In this document: one piece after another, positions 6,360-14,211 of the stretch
Position numbering within the stretch: position 1 is the stretch's first letter
Layout of the letters: each line of letters opens with the position of its first letter
Source of the DNA: Pseudomonadota bacterium
GTDB taxonomy: Bacteria; Pseudomonadota; Gammaproteobacteria; Burkholderiales; Burkholderiaceae_B
Direction of reading: 5' to 3'
NCBI GenBank assembly: GCA_023423975.1
Contig: JAFAEO010000007.1
Coordinates: 1-19,082, forward strand
Length of the DNA stretch: 19,082 bases
Notes under the pieces: generated by a model
The model's input: the letters and a program-made list of their open reading frames with translations, nothing else
What the model was told of the DNA's origin: nothing
Database searches by the model: none
Program-made: the position numbers and the translations under genes

Positions 6360-7688
6360 TTACTCAGCTTTGAAATTGGCTTTGAGTACTGTGCCTGACA
6401 CCGATCCAAATGAGATATCGGGGTAGCCGTCTTTTTTGCAGACGGCCTTCATGATAATTTCATCGCCATCTTCCAGAAAGCTGCGGCTTTCACCCCACGG
6501 CAGGGAAATGGGTTTTTTCCCTGCAGCGGCAAGTTCAAGCAAAGAGCCTGCCTGATCGGCATTGGGGCCGGATAGGGTACCGGTGCCCAGCATATCGCCA
6601 GGTTGCAGATTGCAGCCGTTGACCGTGTGATGGGTGATCAGTTGTGCGGCGGTCCAGTAGGCATCCTTGAAATTACTGGTGGCCAGGGTAAAAGGTTGCT
6701 GACCGCTATCGCGTGACTGCTGCGTGGTGATTTGCACTTCCAGATCAATATCGTAGGCGCCGCCATCAGCGTTGGCTTGCGAGTGCAGATAGGGCAGCGG
6801 CTGTGGATCTGTGGCCGGATGGGCAAATGCGGTACGGAAAGGCTCGAGTGCTTCCTGGGTGATTATCCACGGTGAAATGGTAGACGCAAAGTTCTTGGAA
6901 AGAAACGGGCCCAGCGGTACGTATTCCCACGCTTGCAGATCGCGGGCCGACCAGTCGTTCAGGATACAAAAGCCAAAGATATGTTTTTCTGCCTGTTCGA
7001 TCTCAATGCGCTGACCCTGTTCATTGCTATCACCAACGAATATTCCCAGTTCCAGTTCGTAGTCAAGCCGTTTACATGGGCCGAAATCCGGCGCATCGCC
7101 TTCATTTTGCGGCTTGGTCTGGCCTACCGGGCGCGGGAATGCCTGACCGGATACGCCGATGCTGGAGGCCCGGCCATGGTAGCCGATGGGCACCCATTTA
7201 TAGTTTGGCAGTAGCGGGTTGTCCGGGCGGAACTGTTTGCCGATAGACGTGGCATGATGCACGGAGATATAAAAATCAGTGTAGTCGCCGATGCGCGCAG
7301 GCGTGATAAATTCAGCATCTTCCTGCGCCACCAGTAATGGACGGATGGCCTCTTCATGCGGCGAGCCGGTGCGCAGGGCCTCTGATAACGCCAGGCGCAG
7401 CGCAGACCAGTAGGGCTGGCCAAGCGCCATCAGGCCATTGAGCTGGATGGCCTGGCATGCCTCCAGTGCCTGTTGCGCCTTGTCCGTAAACAGATTGAGG
7501 TCATACAGACGGGACAGGTCGACAATTTGGTTGCCGATGCCTACGCCGGGACGAAATGCTTCGCCGGATCCGCGGCGGCGAAACGAGGCAAAAGGCAGGT
7601 TCTGAATGGGGAAACCGTTGCCGGTTGTGTTGGCACTGTCCACCCAGCTGGTGAGGTCTGCCTGGTGTGTCGCATTTAATGTAATCAT
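6360..7688 (-). CDS. fahA: Fumarylacetoacetase (fumarylacetoacetate hydrolase)
   Basis: It hydrolyses 4-fumarylacetoacetate to fumarate and acetoacetate, the last step of tyrosine/homogentisate degradation, in the cytoplasm. The 442-residue length fits full-size FAH. The N-terminal SH3-like part (to about 120) includes PFASFRRRG. The catalytic part has GDYTDFYISVHHATSIG (Asp138 metal ligand, His145 general base by analogy with mammalian FAH), GYHGRASSI, DYELELGIFVG (Glu211, Glu213), NDWSARDLQAWEYVPLGPF (Asp245) and SKNF (Lys265), GTGTLSGP and GDEII. All key positions are present. No homogentisate dioxygenase gene is in view, so it is separated from its usual partner hmgA. The next gene upstream (aminotransferase) runs the same way 129 bp away with a hairpin between, so co-transcription is doubtful. 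Confidence 0.96.
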   Translation of the reverse strand: MITLNATHQADLTSWVDSANTTGNGFPIQNLPFASFRRRGSGEAFRPGVGIGNQIVDLSRLYDLNLFTDKAQQALEACQAIQLNGLMALGQPYWSALRLALSEALRTGSPHEEAIRPLLVAQEDAEFITPARIGDYTDFYISVHHATSIGKQFRPDNPLLPNYKWVPIGYHGRASSIGVSGQAFPRPVGQTKPQNEGDAPDFGPCKRLDYELELGIFVGDSNEQGQRIEIEQAEKHIFGFCILNDWSARDLQAWEYVPLGPFLSKNFASTISPWIITQEALEPFRTAFAHPATDPQPLPYLHSQANADGGAYDIDLEVQITTQQSRDSGQQPFTLATSNFKDAYWTAAQLITHHTVNGCNLQPGDMLGTGTLSGPNADQAGSLLELAAAGKKPISLPWGESRSFLEDGDEIIMKAVCKKDGYPDISFGSVSGTVLKANFKAE

Positions 7689-7762
7689 GATTCAGTAGTT
7701 AACAATAAAAATTCCGGTTGAGCAGTGTACCCAATATTACAGTCGTGGCACATTCGCAGAAT

Positions 7763-7791
7763 CCCTCAGGTGTCTTGCGGATACCTGAGGG
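7763..7791 (-). terminator. Hairpin between aminotransferase gene and fahA
   Basis: CCCTCAGGT (7763-7771) and ACCTGAGGG (7783-7791) form a perfect 9-bp stem with an 11-base loop, 27 bases past the aminotransferase stop. There is no U tract on either strand, so it may be a weak or Rho-assisted terminator, or an mRNA 3'-end stabiliser, for the aminotransferase transcript. Confidence 0.5.
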
Positions 7792-7817
7792 TGTCAGTGG
7801 CCAGTATCGGTGGTCAC

Positions 7818-9137
7818 TTAAGCAGTTTGACCGATGGCCTGGCCAAGAACATCAAACAGCGTATTGATTTGTTCTTCATTAACAATCAGTGGTGGTGACA
7901 GGGCAATAGTGTCGCCGGTATAGCGCACCAGTACGCCCGCATCGTAGCAGCGCTGGAATACCTCGGCGGCCCGTGCACCGGGCGCGTTCTCCCGCGGCGC
8001 CAGTTCCACGCCGGCCACGATGCCCAGGTTGCGCACATCGATAACATTTGGCAAGCCGTTCAGGGCATGGGCAGCCGCTTCGAAAGCGGGCGAGAGCTTT
8101 CTGGCATTGTCGAAGATGCCTTCGGACTGATAAAGCGCAAGGGTCGCGCCAATGGCGGCCATTGCCATCGGGTGGCCTGAATAGGTGTAGCCATGGAATA
8201 GCTCAATGCCGTTTTCGCTGGCGTTGACCACGGTATCGTACAGAGAATTTGTGACAGCAACCGCACCGGCCGGCACGGCTGCATTACTGATGCCCTTGGC
8301 CATGGTGATAATGTCGGGCGTGACGCTGAAGTAATCGCTTGCCGTATTGGCGCCCAGGCGGCCAAATCCGGTAATGACTTCGTCGAAAATCAGCAGGATG
8401 CCGTGCTTGCTGGTGATCTCGCGCAAACGCTCCAGGTAGCCTTTGGGCGGAATCAGCACACCCGTTGATCCGGCCATGGGTTCGACAATGACGGCGGCAA
8501 TTGTAGATGCGTCATGCAGCGCTACGATCCGCTCCAGTTCGTCGGCCAGATGTGCGCCCCAGGCAGGCTGCCCTTTGCTGAAGGCATTTTGCTCCAGATT
8601 GTGGGTATGGGGAAGATGGTCGACGTTCGGGATCAGCGAGTTGGAGAAGGCCTTGCGATTCGGGCTGATGCCACCCACGGAAATACCGCCGAAACCCACG
8701 CCATGATAGCCGCGCTCGCGTCCGATCAGGCGGGTGCGCTGTGACTGGCCATTGGCCCGATGGTAAGCCAGGGCAATTTTCAGGGCGGTATCGACCGATT
8801 CGGAGCCGGAATTGGTAAAGAAAATGCGCTGCATCCCTTTGGGCATTAGCGCAGCCACCGCGGTAGCGGTTTCAAATGCCAGCGGGTGGCCCATCTGGAA
8901 ACTGGGTGCATAGTCCAGCGTAGCTGCCTGGGCGGCAATAGCCTGGACAATTTCGTCACGGCAATGCCCCGCGTTGACACACCATAAACCGGCACATCCA
9001 TCCAGAATCTGGCGGCCGTCGGTACTCTTGTAGTACACGCCTTTGGCAGAGGCAAGCAGACGAGGCGCTGCCTTAAAGCTTCGGTTGGCGGTAAAGGGCA
9101 TCCATAAATGGGAAAGATCTGGGGTCTGTGTCGTCAT
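7818..9137 (-). CDS. Class III omega-amino acid:pyruvate aminotransferase (beta-alanine--pyruvate type)
   Basis: A PLP-dependent cytoplasmic enzyme that moves an amino group from beta-alanine or related omega-amino acids/amines to pyruvate, giving alanine and a semialdehyde. The 439-residue sequence has DGCAGLWCVNAGH (about 46-58), the PLP-phosphate segment TNSGSESVDTALK (108-120), GYHG, VIVEPMAGSTGVLIPP, DEVITGFGRLG (Asp252, contacts the pyridine nitrogen) and TMAKGISNAAVP with catalytic Lys281. It closely follows the Pseudomonas omega-APT/BauA style, including the LWMPFTANR N-terminus. The exact donor cannot be read from sequence. The start ATG has GGAG (reverse of 9144-9147) at good spacing, and a perfect inverted repeat lies directly upstream, suggesting a dedicated repressor not encoded in the window. 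Confidence 0.93.
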   Translation of the reverse strand: MTTQTPDLSHLWMPFTANRSFKAAPRLLASAKGVYYKSTDGRQILDGCAGLWCVNAGHCRDEIVQAIAAQAATLDYAPSFQMGHPLAFETATAVAALMPKGMQRIFFTNSGSESVDTALKIALAYHRANGQSQRTRLIGRERGYHGVGFGGISVGGISPNRKAFSNSLIPNVDHLPHTHNLEQNAFSKGQPAWGAHLADELERIVALHDASTIAAVIVEPMAGSTGVLIPPKGYLERLREITSKHGILLIFDEVITGFGRLGANTASDYFSVTPDIITMAKGISNAAVPAGAVAVTNSLYDTVVNASENGIELFHGYTYSGHPMAMAAIGATLALYQSEGIFDNARKLSPAFEAAAHALNGLPNVIDVRNLGIVAGVELAPRENAPGARAAEVFQRCYDAGVLVRYTGDTIALSPPLIVNEEQINTLFDVLGQAIGQTA

Positions 9138-9147
9138 TTGTGTCTCC

Positions 9148-9169
9148 GAGTAGATGTTCTATTCTACTC
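9148..9169 (-). promoter_or_regulatory. Perfect inverted repeat, probable operator of the aminotransferase gene
   Basis: GAGTAGA (9148-9154) and TCTACTC (9163-9169) are perfect 7-bp arms around 8 bases, just 10 bases upstream of the start codon and abutting the Shine-Dalgarno. The position fits a repressor operator or an RNA hairpin limiting ribosome access. The protein that binds it is unknown. Confidence 0.5.
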
Positions 9170-9260
9170 ACAATAGCGGCAATTTTCTGTTTCGCTCGCG
9201 GGTTTGACCGGGAAGCGACAATCAGGAGCCTTCCGCCATCGTTATTGCATATTATAGTAG

Positions 9261-9303
9261 TATTGATACCAGTATAATATATTGGCTTGTTATCAATATT
9301 GAT
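9261..9303 (+). promoter_or_regulatory. Candidate leuC promoter: TATAAT with flanking TATTGAT boxes
   Basis: TATAAT at 9273-9278 matches the sigma-70 -10 consensus on the plus strand; no good -35 at 17 bp is visible. It is framed by TATTGATA (9261-9268) and its exact inverse TATCAATA (9291-9298), the latter part of the perfect palindrome ATCAATATTGAT (9292-9303). Repeated boxes around a -10 suggest binding of a regulator, perhaps of LysR type as is common upstream of leu genes, but the protein is not identified. Confidence 0.45.
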
Positions 9304-9515
9304 TCGGCCATAATACGCATATGGCGCATGAAATAACGATGCCGACCGCGATCCTTGCCCACGTGGGCTTGTCCGCTCTGTCATGCGCAGCCCGGGAAGC
9401 AATATCGTCACCATATCATATTGTTTCTGGGCAGTAGCAGAACGAGCAGCGCAAGCATAGCAGGGTTCACGCAGCAGTCGATGCACCCGCATACCAGCAT
9501 TATCAGGAGAACATT

Positions 9516-10919
9516 TTGGCTCAGACCCTTTACGACAAACTCTGGGACGCCCATGTGGTGCACCAGGAAGACGATGGTACCTGTCTTTTGTATATCGACC
9601 GTCATTTATTGCATGAAGTGACCAGTCCGCAGGCTTTCGAAGGCCTGGCGCTGGCTGAACGCAAGCCCTGGCGCCTGTCGGCCAATCTGGCGGTGGCCGA
9701 CCATAATGTGCCAACTATGGGCCGTGCCCAGGGCATCAGTGACCCGATCTCGAAACTGCAGGTCGATACGCTGGACAAAAACTGCGAGACTTATGGAGTC
9801 ACCGAGTTTCGCATGAACGATCTGCGTCAGGGTATTGTGCACGTGATCGGACCAGAGCAGGGTGCGACATTGCCTGGCATGACCGTGGTTTGCGGCGATT
9901 CGCATACCAGCACCCATGGCGCGATGGGCGCACTGGCCTTCGGCATCGGGACTTCTGAAGTGGAGCATGTGCTGGCCACGCAAACGCTGCTGATGAAAAA
10001 AAACAAGAACATGTTGATCCGTGTCAGCGGCGATCTGCCCTTTGGCTGTACTGCCAAGGATCTGGTCCTGTATATCATCGGCGTCATCGGTACTGCAGGC
10101 GGCACAGGCCACGCCATTGAATTTGCCGGCAAAGCCATCCGTGATCTGTCCATGGAAGGCCGCATGACTGTCTGTAATATGGCGATTGAAGCCGGCGCCC
10201 GTTCGGGCATGGTCGCCGTGGACGATAAAACCATCCAGTATTTCAAGAACCGTCCTTACTCGCCTACGGGCGTTTTGTGGGACCAGGCGGCGGGCTACTG
10301 GAAGACATTGCATTCGGACGCCGATGCCAAGTTCGACAAAATCATTGATATCGACGCTCGTCAGGTGCGCCCGCAAGTGACCTGGGGCACCTCGCCCGAG
10401 ATGGTGCTTTCCATTGAAGATCGCATCCCCGATCCTGATCGTGAGAAAGATGACGTGCGCCGCAATGGCATGGAGCGCGCGCTGCAGTATATGGGTCTGA
10501 CGCCCAATACGCCCATTGCTGACATCCGGGTAGACCGTGTTTTCATTGGTTCCTGTACCAATTCCCGAATTGAAGACCTGCGTGCCGCTGCCAAGGTGGC
10601 GCGTGGTCGTCGTGTGGCGTCCAATGTGATTCAGGCCATGGTGGTGCCCGGATCCGGGCTGGTTAAACAACAGGCGGAAAAAGAAGGACTGGACAAGATA
10701 TTTGTGGACGCCGGCTTCGAATGGCGCGAACCGGGCTGCTCCATGTGCCTGGCCATGAATGCAGACCGTCTGGAGCCGGGAGAGCGTTGCGCTTCCACCT
10801 CCAACCGTAACTTCGAAGGCCGTCAGGGCCAGGGTGGCAGAACCCATCTGGTAAGCCCGGCCATGGCCGCCGCCGCCGCTATTGCCGGCCATTTTGTCGA
10901 CGTCAGAAAATTAGGATAA
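9516..10919 (+). CDS. leuC: 3-isopropylmalate dehydratase large subunit
   Basis: LeuC with LeuD isomerises 2-isopropylmalate to 3-isopropylmalate in leucine synthesis. The 467 residues match the family length. The [4Fe-4S] cysteines are Cys347 (IGSCTNSR), Cys408 and Cys411 (EPGCSMCLAMN), and aconitase-family motifs GDSHTSTHGAMG and TGHAIEFAG are present. The start is TTG at 9516: AGGAGA at 9505-9510 is spaced five bases before it and the product then begins MAQTLYDKLWDAH, the usual N-terminus; no ATG fits. TTG may keep translation modest. The leuD ATG follows the stop by four bases, so leuC-leuD-leuB form an operon. leuA is not in the window. Confidence 0.97.
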   Translation: MAQTLYDKLWDAHVVHQEDDGTCLLYIDRHLLHEVTSPQAFEGLALAERKPWRLSANLAVADHNVPTMGRAQGISDPISKLQVDTLDKNCETYGVTEFRMNDLRQGIVHVIGPEQGATLPGMTVVCGDSHTSTHGAMGALAFGIGTSEVEHVLATQTLLMKKNKNMLIRVSGDLPFGCTAKDLVLYIIGVIGTAGGTGHAIEFAGKAIRDLSMEGRMTVCNMAIEAGARSGMVAVDDKTIQYFKNRPYSPTGVLWDQAAGYWKTLHSDADAKFDKIIDIDARQVRPQVTWGTSPEMVLSIEDRIPDPDREKDDVRRNGMERALQYMGLTPNTPIADIRVDRVFIGSCTNSRIEDLRAAAKVARGRRVASNVIQAMVVPGSGLVKQQAEKEGLDKIFVDAGFEWREPGCSMCLAMNADRLEPGERCASTSNRNFEGRQGQGGRTHLVSPAMAAAAAIAGHFVDVRKLG

Positions 10920-10923
10920 CAGC

Positions 10924-11580
10924 ATGGAAGCATTTACCATTCATGAAGGTCTGGTTGCCCCCCTGGATCGCGAGAACGTGGATACAGACCTGATCATTCC
11001 GAAGCAGTTTTTAAAGTCTATCAAACGCTCGGGCTTTGGTCCCAATCTGTTCGATGAGCTGCGCTATCTGGATCATGGCGAGCCAGGCATGGACAACAGC
11101 AAGCGGCCGCTTAACCCCGAATTTGTACTTAATCAGCCGCGCTATCAGGGTGCCAGCGTATTGCTTGCGCGCAAAAATTTCGGTTGTGGTTCAAGCCGGG
11201 AACATGCGCCGTGGGCGCTTACCCAATACGGTTTCAAGGCAATTATTGCGCCTTCGTATGCCGATATCTTCTTCAATAACAGCTTCAAGAATGGCCTGCT
11301 GCCAATTGTGCTGTCCGAACTGGAAGTAGGTCGGTTGTTTGACGAAGTGCGTGCATTCAACGGCTACAAGCTGCGCATTGACCTTGAACGTCAGGTGGTC
11401 ATTGCCGCCGACGGACGGGAACTGGGCTTTGAAGTAGACGCCTTTCGCAAATACTGTCTGCTCAATGGCTTTGACGACATCGGCCTGACCTTGCGTCGCT
11501 CCGACCAGATCCGCAAGTTCGAAGCTGAGCGCTTGGCGCGCCATCCTTGGCTCGAAGGTAGCGCCGGGTTAAGCCGATAA
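10924..11580 (+). CDS. leuD: 3-isopropylmalate dehydratase small subunit
   Basis: This is the swivel-domain subunit that completes the LeuCD active site. The 218-residue protein begins with the LVAPLDRENVDTDLIIPKQF signature and has the substrate-loop region NFGCGSSREHAPWAL (about residues 84-98) and ADIFFNNSFKNGLLPI. Length and motifs are complete. AGGA within the end of leuC serves as ribosome binding site, and the four-base gap points to coupled, equal synthesis of the two subunits. Confidence 0.97.
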   Translation: MEAFTIHEGLVAPLDRENVDTDLIIPKQFLKSIKRSGFGPNLFDELRYLDHGEPGMDNSKRPLNPEFVLNQPRYQGASVLLARKNFGCGSSREHAPWALTQYGFKAIIAPSYADIFFNNSFKNGLLPIVLSELEVGRLFDEVRAFNGYKLRIDLERQVVIAADGRELGFEVDAFRKYCLLNGFDDIGLTLRRSDQIRKFEAERLARHPWLEGSAGLSR

Positions 11581-11611
11581 ACTTATACCAAATTAAGAGA
11601 AATACCACGTT

Positions 11612-12688
11612 ATGACACACAAAATTGCAGTACTTCCCGGTGACGGCATCGGTCACGAAATCGTTGAGCAGGCGCAGCGGGTGCTGGGCGCCCTGGGGCT
11701 GGACCTGGCCATGGAGCAGGCACCCGTGGGCGGCACGGCTTTCGACCTGCATGGTCATCCGTTGCCGGAAGCGACGCTGGCATTGGCCAAGCGCAGTAAC
11801 GCCATTCTTTTTGGCGCAGTCGGCGACTGGAAATATGACTCTCTGCCACGCGAGCATCGTCCTGAACAGGCCATTCTTGGCCTGCGCAAGAATCTGGGCC
11901 TGTTTGCCAATTTGCGGCCGGCCATTCTTTACCCGCAACTGGCCAATGCCTCGTCGCTCAAGCCGGAAATTGTATCGGGTCTGGATATTCTGATCATCCG
12001 CGAACTGACCGGTGATATCTATTTCGGCAAGCCCAGGGGCGTACGCGTGGTAGAAGAGGGGGAGTTCAAGGGCGAGCAGGAAGGCTTTGATACCATGCGT
12101 TATGCCGAGTCCGAGGTGCGCCGTATTGCACGTATCGGCTTTGAAGCGGCGCAGAAACGCAGCAAAAAACTGTGCAGCGTGGACAAGGCCAATGTGCTGG
12201 AAACATCGCAGTTCTGGCGCGATATCGTGATCGATGTGGCCAAAGACTATCCGGACGTCGCACTGTCGCATATGTATATCGATAACGCAGCCATGCAACT
12301 GGTGCGCGCGCCCAAGGAATTTGATGTCATTGTGACAGGCAACATCTTCGGCGATATCCTGTCGGACGAAGCGGCCATGCTCACCGGCTCAATCGGCATG
12401 CTGCCGTCTGCCTCGCTCAATGCTTCCAACCAGGGCCTGTATGAGCCCAGCCACGGTTCAGCACCGGATATCGCCGGCAAAAATATTGCCAATCCGCTGG
12501 CGACCATTCTATCGGCCGCCATGATGCTGCGTTATTCGCTGAATGAGGCTGCCGCGGCCGATCGCGTGGAAAATGCCGTAAAGGCTGTGCTGGAGCAGGG
12601 GTTGCGTACAGCCGACATTTTCGAGGCGGGCACCACAAAAGTTTCCACTTCTCAAATGGGCGATGCCGTATTGCAGGCATTAAACTGA
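11612..12688 (+). CDS. leuB: 3-isopropylmalate dehydrogenase
   Basis: This enzyme oxidatively decarboxylates 3-isopropylmalate to 2-oxoisocaproate with NAD+. The 358-residue protein has PGDGIGHEI at the N-terminus, LRKNLGLFANLRPA (substrate arginines), RELTGDIYFGKPRG, the metal/substrate stretch TGNIFGDILSDEAAMLTGS with its aspartates, and the NAD-binding EPSHGSAPDIAGKNIANP. It follows leuD by 31 bases, and the ribosome binding site is weak (AAGAGA, rather far). It completes the leuCDB operon. Confidence 0.97.
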   Translation: MTHKIAVLPGDGIGHEIVEQAQRVLGALGLDLAMEQAPVGGTAFDLHGHPLPEATLALAKRSNAILFGAVGDWKYDSLPREHRPEQAILGLRKNLGLFANLRPAILYPQLANASSLKPEIVSGLDILIIRELTGDIYFGKPRGVRVVEEGEFKGEQEGFDTMRYAESEVRRIARIGFEAAQKRSKKLCSVDKANVLETSQFWRDIVIDVAKDYPDVALSHMYIDNAAMQLVRAPKEFDVIVTGNIFGDILSDEAAMLTGSIGMLPSASLNASNQGLYEPSHGSAPDIAGKNIANPLATILSAAMMLRYSLNEAAAADRVENAVKAVLEQGLRTADIFEAGTTKVSTSQMGDAVLQALN

Positions 12689-12711
12689 TATAGTTATAAA
12701 ATTCAGTCACT

Positions 12712-12749
12712 TATAATGGCGGATGGCGCACAGGGCTGCGCGCATCCGC
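12712..12749 (+). promoter_or_regulatory. Possible asd promoter -10 and adjacent hairpin
   Basis: TATAAT at 12712-12717 is a consensus -10 (the -35 is poor) and is followed at once by an inverted repeat, GCGGATG (12719-12725) with CATCCGC (12743-12749), extended by GCGC pairs. The stem would lie at the very 5' end of the asd mRNA or, for transcripts coming from leuB, act as a pause/termination stem; it has no T tract. Confidence 0.4.
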
Positions 12750-12834
12750 TGTTGCGGTTGTATTTCAGGCCGTTATATAAGCTACCGTTATCAGCAAATC
12801 AATTTTTCAGCTTCACAGAATCAGGTAAAGAATC

Positions 12835-13965
12835 ATGTCACAGTCAGTGGGTTTTGTCGGATGGCGCGGAATGGTCGGTTCCGTCCTTATGCAGCGTATG
12901 CGTGATGAGGGCGATTTTGCCTTTATCAATCCGGTCTTTTTTTCAACGAGCAATGCCGGCGGCAAAGCGCCTGCATGGGCCGAGGGTGCTGCACCGTTGC
13001 AGGACGCCCATGACATTGACGCACTGAAGAAGCTGCCTATTATTGTGACCGCCCAGGGGGGCGACTATACCACCCAGGTGCATGGCAAATTGCGCGATGC
13101 CGGCTGGGACGGAATCTGGATCGATGCGGCCAGTACTCTGCGCATGAAAGACAATGCCATCATTGTGCTGGATCCGGTCAACCGCAATGTGATTGATGCG
13201 GCTATTGGCAAAGGCGTGCGCGATTTTGTGGGCGGCAACTGTACCGTCAGCTGCATGCTCATGGGACTGGCTGGTCTGTTCAAGCACGACCTGGTCGACT
13301 GGATGACCAGCATGACCTACCAGGCGGCTTCAGGTGGCGGCGCCCAGCATATGCGTGAGCTACTTACCCAGTTTGGTCAGCTGAATGCGGCTGTCAAACC
13401 ATTGCTGGACGATCCGGCCTCTGCCATTCTTGAAATCGACCGCCAGGTGCTGGCAAAACAGCAGGATCCCGCATTGCCGCGCGATATGTTCGGCGTGCCC
13501 CTAGGAGGCAGCCTGATCCCCTGGATCGACAAGGATCTGGGCAATGGGCAATCCCGCGAAGAGTGGAAAGCCGAAGCTGAAACCAATAAAATTCTGGGGC
13601 GCGGCGAAGGCTTTGGCAGCGCGCCCATTCCCATTGACGGCTTGTGCGTGCGTATCGGCGCCATGCGCTGTCACAGTCAGGCACTCACAATCAAGTTGAA
13701 AAAAGACGTGTCCATTGACGAAATCAGCGACATGCTCAAGGAAGGCACCCAATGGGCTAAAGTCATTCCCAACACCCGTGATGAAACCATGCAGGATCTG
13801 ACCCCCGTGGCCACAACCGGCACATTGGATATCCCGGTCGGGCGTCTGCGCAAAATGTCCATGGGACCGGAATACCTGAGTGCATTCACAGTGGGCGACC
13901 AATTGTTGTGGGGCGCGGCCGAGCCATTGCGCCGCATGTTGCGTATCAGCGTCGGAGAGCTGTAA
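12835..13965 (+). CDS. asd: Aspartate-semialdehyde dehydrogenase
   Basis: Asd reduces aspartyl phosphate to aspartate semialdehyde with NADPH, the branch point to lysine/diaminopimelate, threonine and methionine. The 376-residue protein has the NADP motif VGFVGWRGMVGSVLMQRM, the gammaproteobacterial-type FFSTSNAGG, and the catalytic GGNCTVSCM with Cys136. A second conserved region is GLCVRIGAMRCHSQALTIKLK, containing the active-site His. All family features are intact. The 146-bp gap after leuB holds a possible promoter, so asd may have its own transcription as well as read-through from leuCDB. Confidence 0.97.
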   Translation: MSQSVGFVGWRGMVGSVLMQRMRDEGDFAFINPVFFSTSNAGGKAPAWAEGAAPLQDAHDIDALKKLPIIVTAQGGDYTTQVHGKLRDAGWDGIWIDAASTLRMKDNAIIVLDPVNRNVIDAAIGKGVRDFVGGNCTVSCMLMGLAGLFKHDLVDWMTSMTYQAASGGGAQHMRELLTQFGQLNAAVKPLLDDPASAILEIDRQVLAKQQDPALPRDMFGVPLGGSLIPWIDKDLGNGQSREEWKAEAETNKILGRGEGFGSAPIPIDGLCVRIGAMRCHSQALTIKLKKDVSIDEISDMLKEGTQWAKVIPNTRDETMQDLTPVATTGTLDIPVGRLRKMSMGPEYLSAFTVGDQLLWGAAEPLRRMLRISVGEL

Positions 13966-13967
13966 TC

Positions 13968-14183
13968 ATGGAACTGCCCACCTGGATAGCGAATTACATT
14001 TCGTTCTGGCTGCTTGGAGTATTAGGCGTCATCGTTGTGGGCCTGTTTATCATGCAGCGGTATGACCAGCGGCAAAAAGCCCGGGTCCCAACAGGGCCGG
14101 GCTATGATGCATTCCAGCAGAAACTCAAATCCATCAATCTGGATCTTGATGCACCTGACTCCGACGCATCAACCCGTTCCTGA
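13968..14183 (+). CDS. Small single-span membrane protein, possible FimV-type remnant
   Basis: GGAGAG at 13954-13959 places the start at ATG 13968, two bases after asd; upstream in-frame sequence belongs to asd. The 71-residue product has one membrane helix (about residues 12-30, FWLLGVLGVIVVGLFIM), a basic stretch (RYDQRQKAR) and an acidic tail with DAFQQKLKSINLDLDAP. In Bordetella-type genomes a long fimV-like gene lies between asd and truA. The single helix followed by an S-I-x-L-D-L-D motif recalls FimV, so this may be a drastically shortened version lacking the LysM domain. This is inference from position and a short motif; a novel small membrane protein is the alternative. Confidence 0.75.
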   Translation: MELPTWIANYISFWLLGVLGVIVVGLFIMQRYDQRQKARVPTGPGYDAFQQKLKSINLDLDAPDSDASTRS

Positions 14184-14211
14184 GCAGCAAGCCACCCAGG
14201 ACGGGGAGCCT

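Larger units (their letters stand above)
9138..9515. other. Divergent regulatory region between aminotransferase gene and leuC
   Basis: This 378-bp stretch serves two divergent transcripts and holds no convincing gene. Its left third is strongly AT-rich (about 9240-9320) and carries a consensus -10 and TATTGAT boxes. The right part, toward leuC, is GC-richer and has a perfect 12-bp palindrome GCCCACGTGGGC at 9357-9368. A 38-codon frame from ATG 9321 is not leucine rich and is not a credible attenuator peptide. Confidence 0.6.

Noticed and set aside
9321..9437. 38-codon frame upstream of leuC as a leucine attenuator peptide
   Set aside because: Only a few scattered leucines, no Leu codon run, and no terminator/antiterminator pair before leuC.
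9073..9714. Minus-strand frame across the aminotransferase start, the intergenic region and the start of leuC
   Set aside because: Would overlap both genes and the promoter region; no ribosome binding site and no recognisable motif.
9606..10892. Long minus-strand open frame (428 codons) inside leuC
   Set aside because: Exactly antisense to leuC, which has all catalytic motifs; the frame is open because of leuC codon bias, and the translation has no recognisable domain.
11462..12298. Minus-strand open frame spanning the end of leuD and most of leuB
   Set aside because: Crosses two confidently assigned genes on the other strand and shows no domain.
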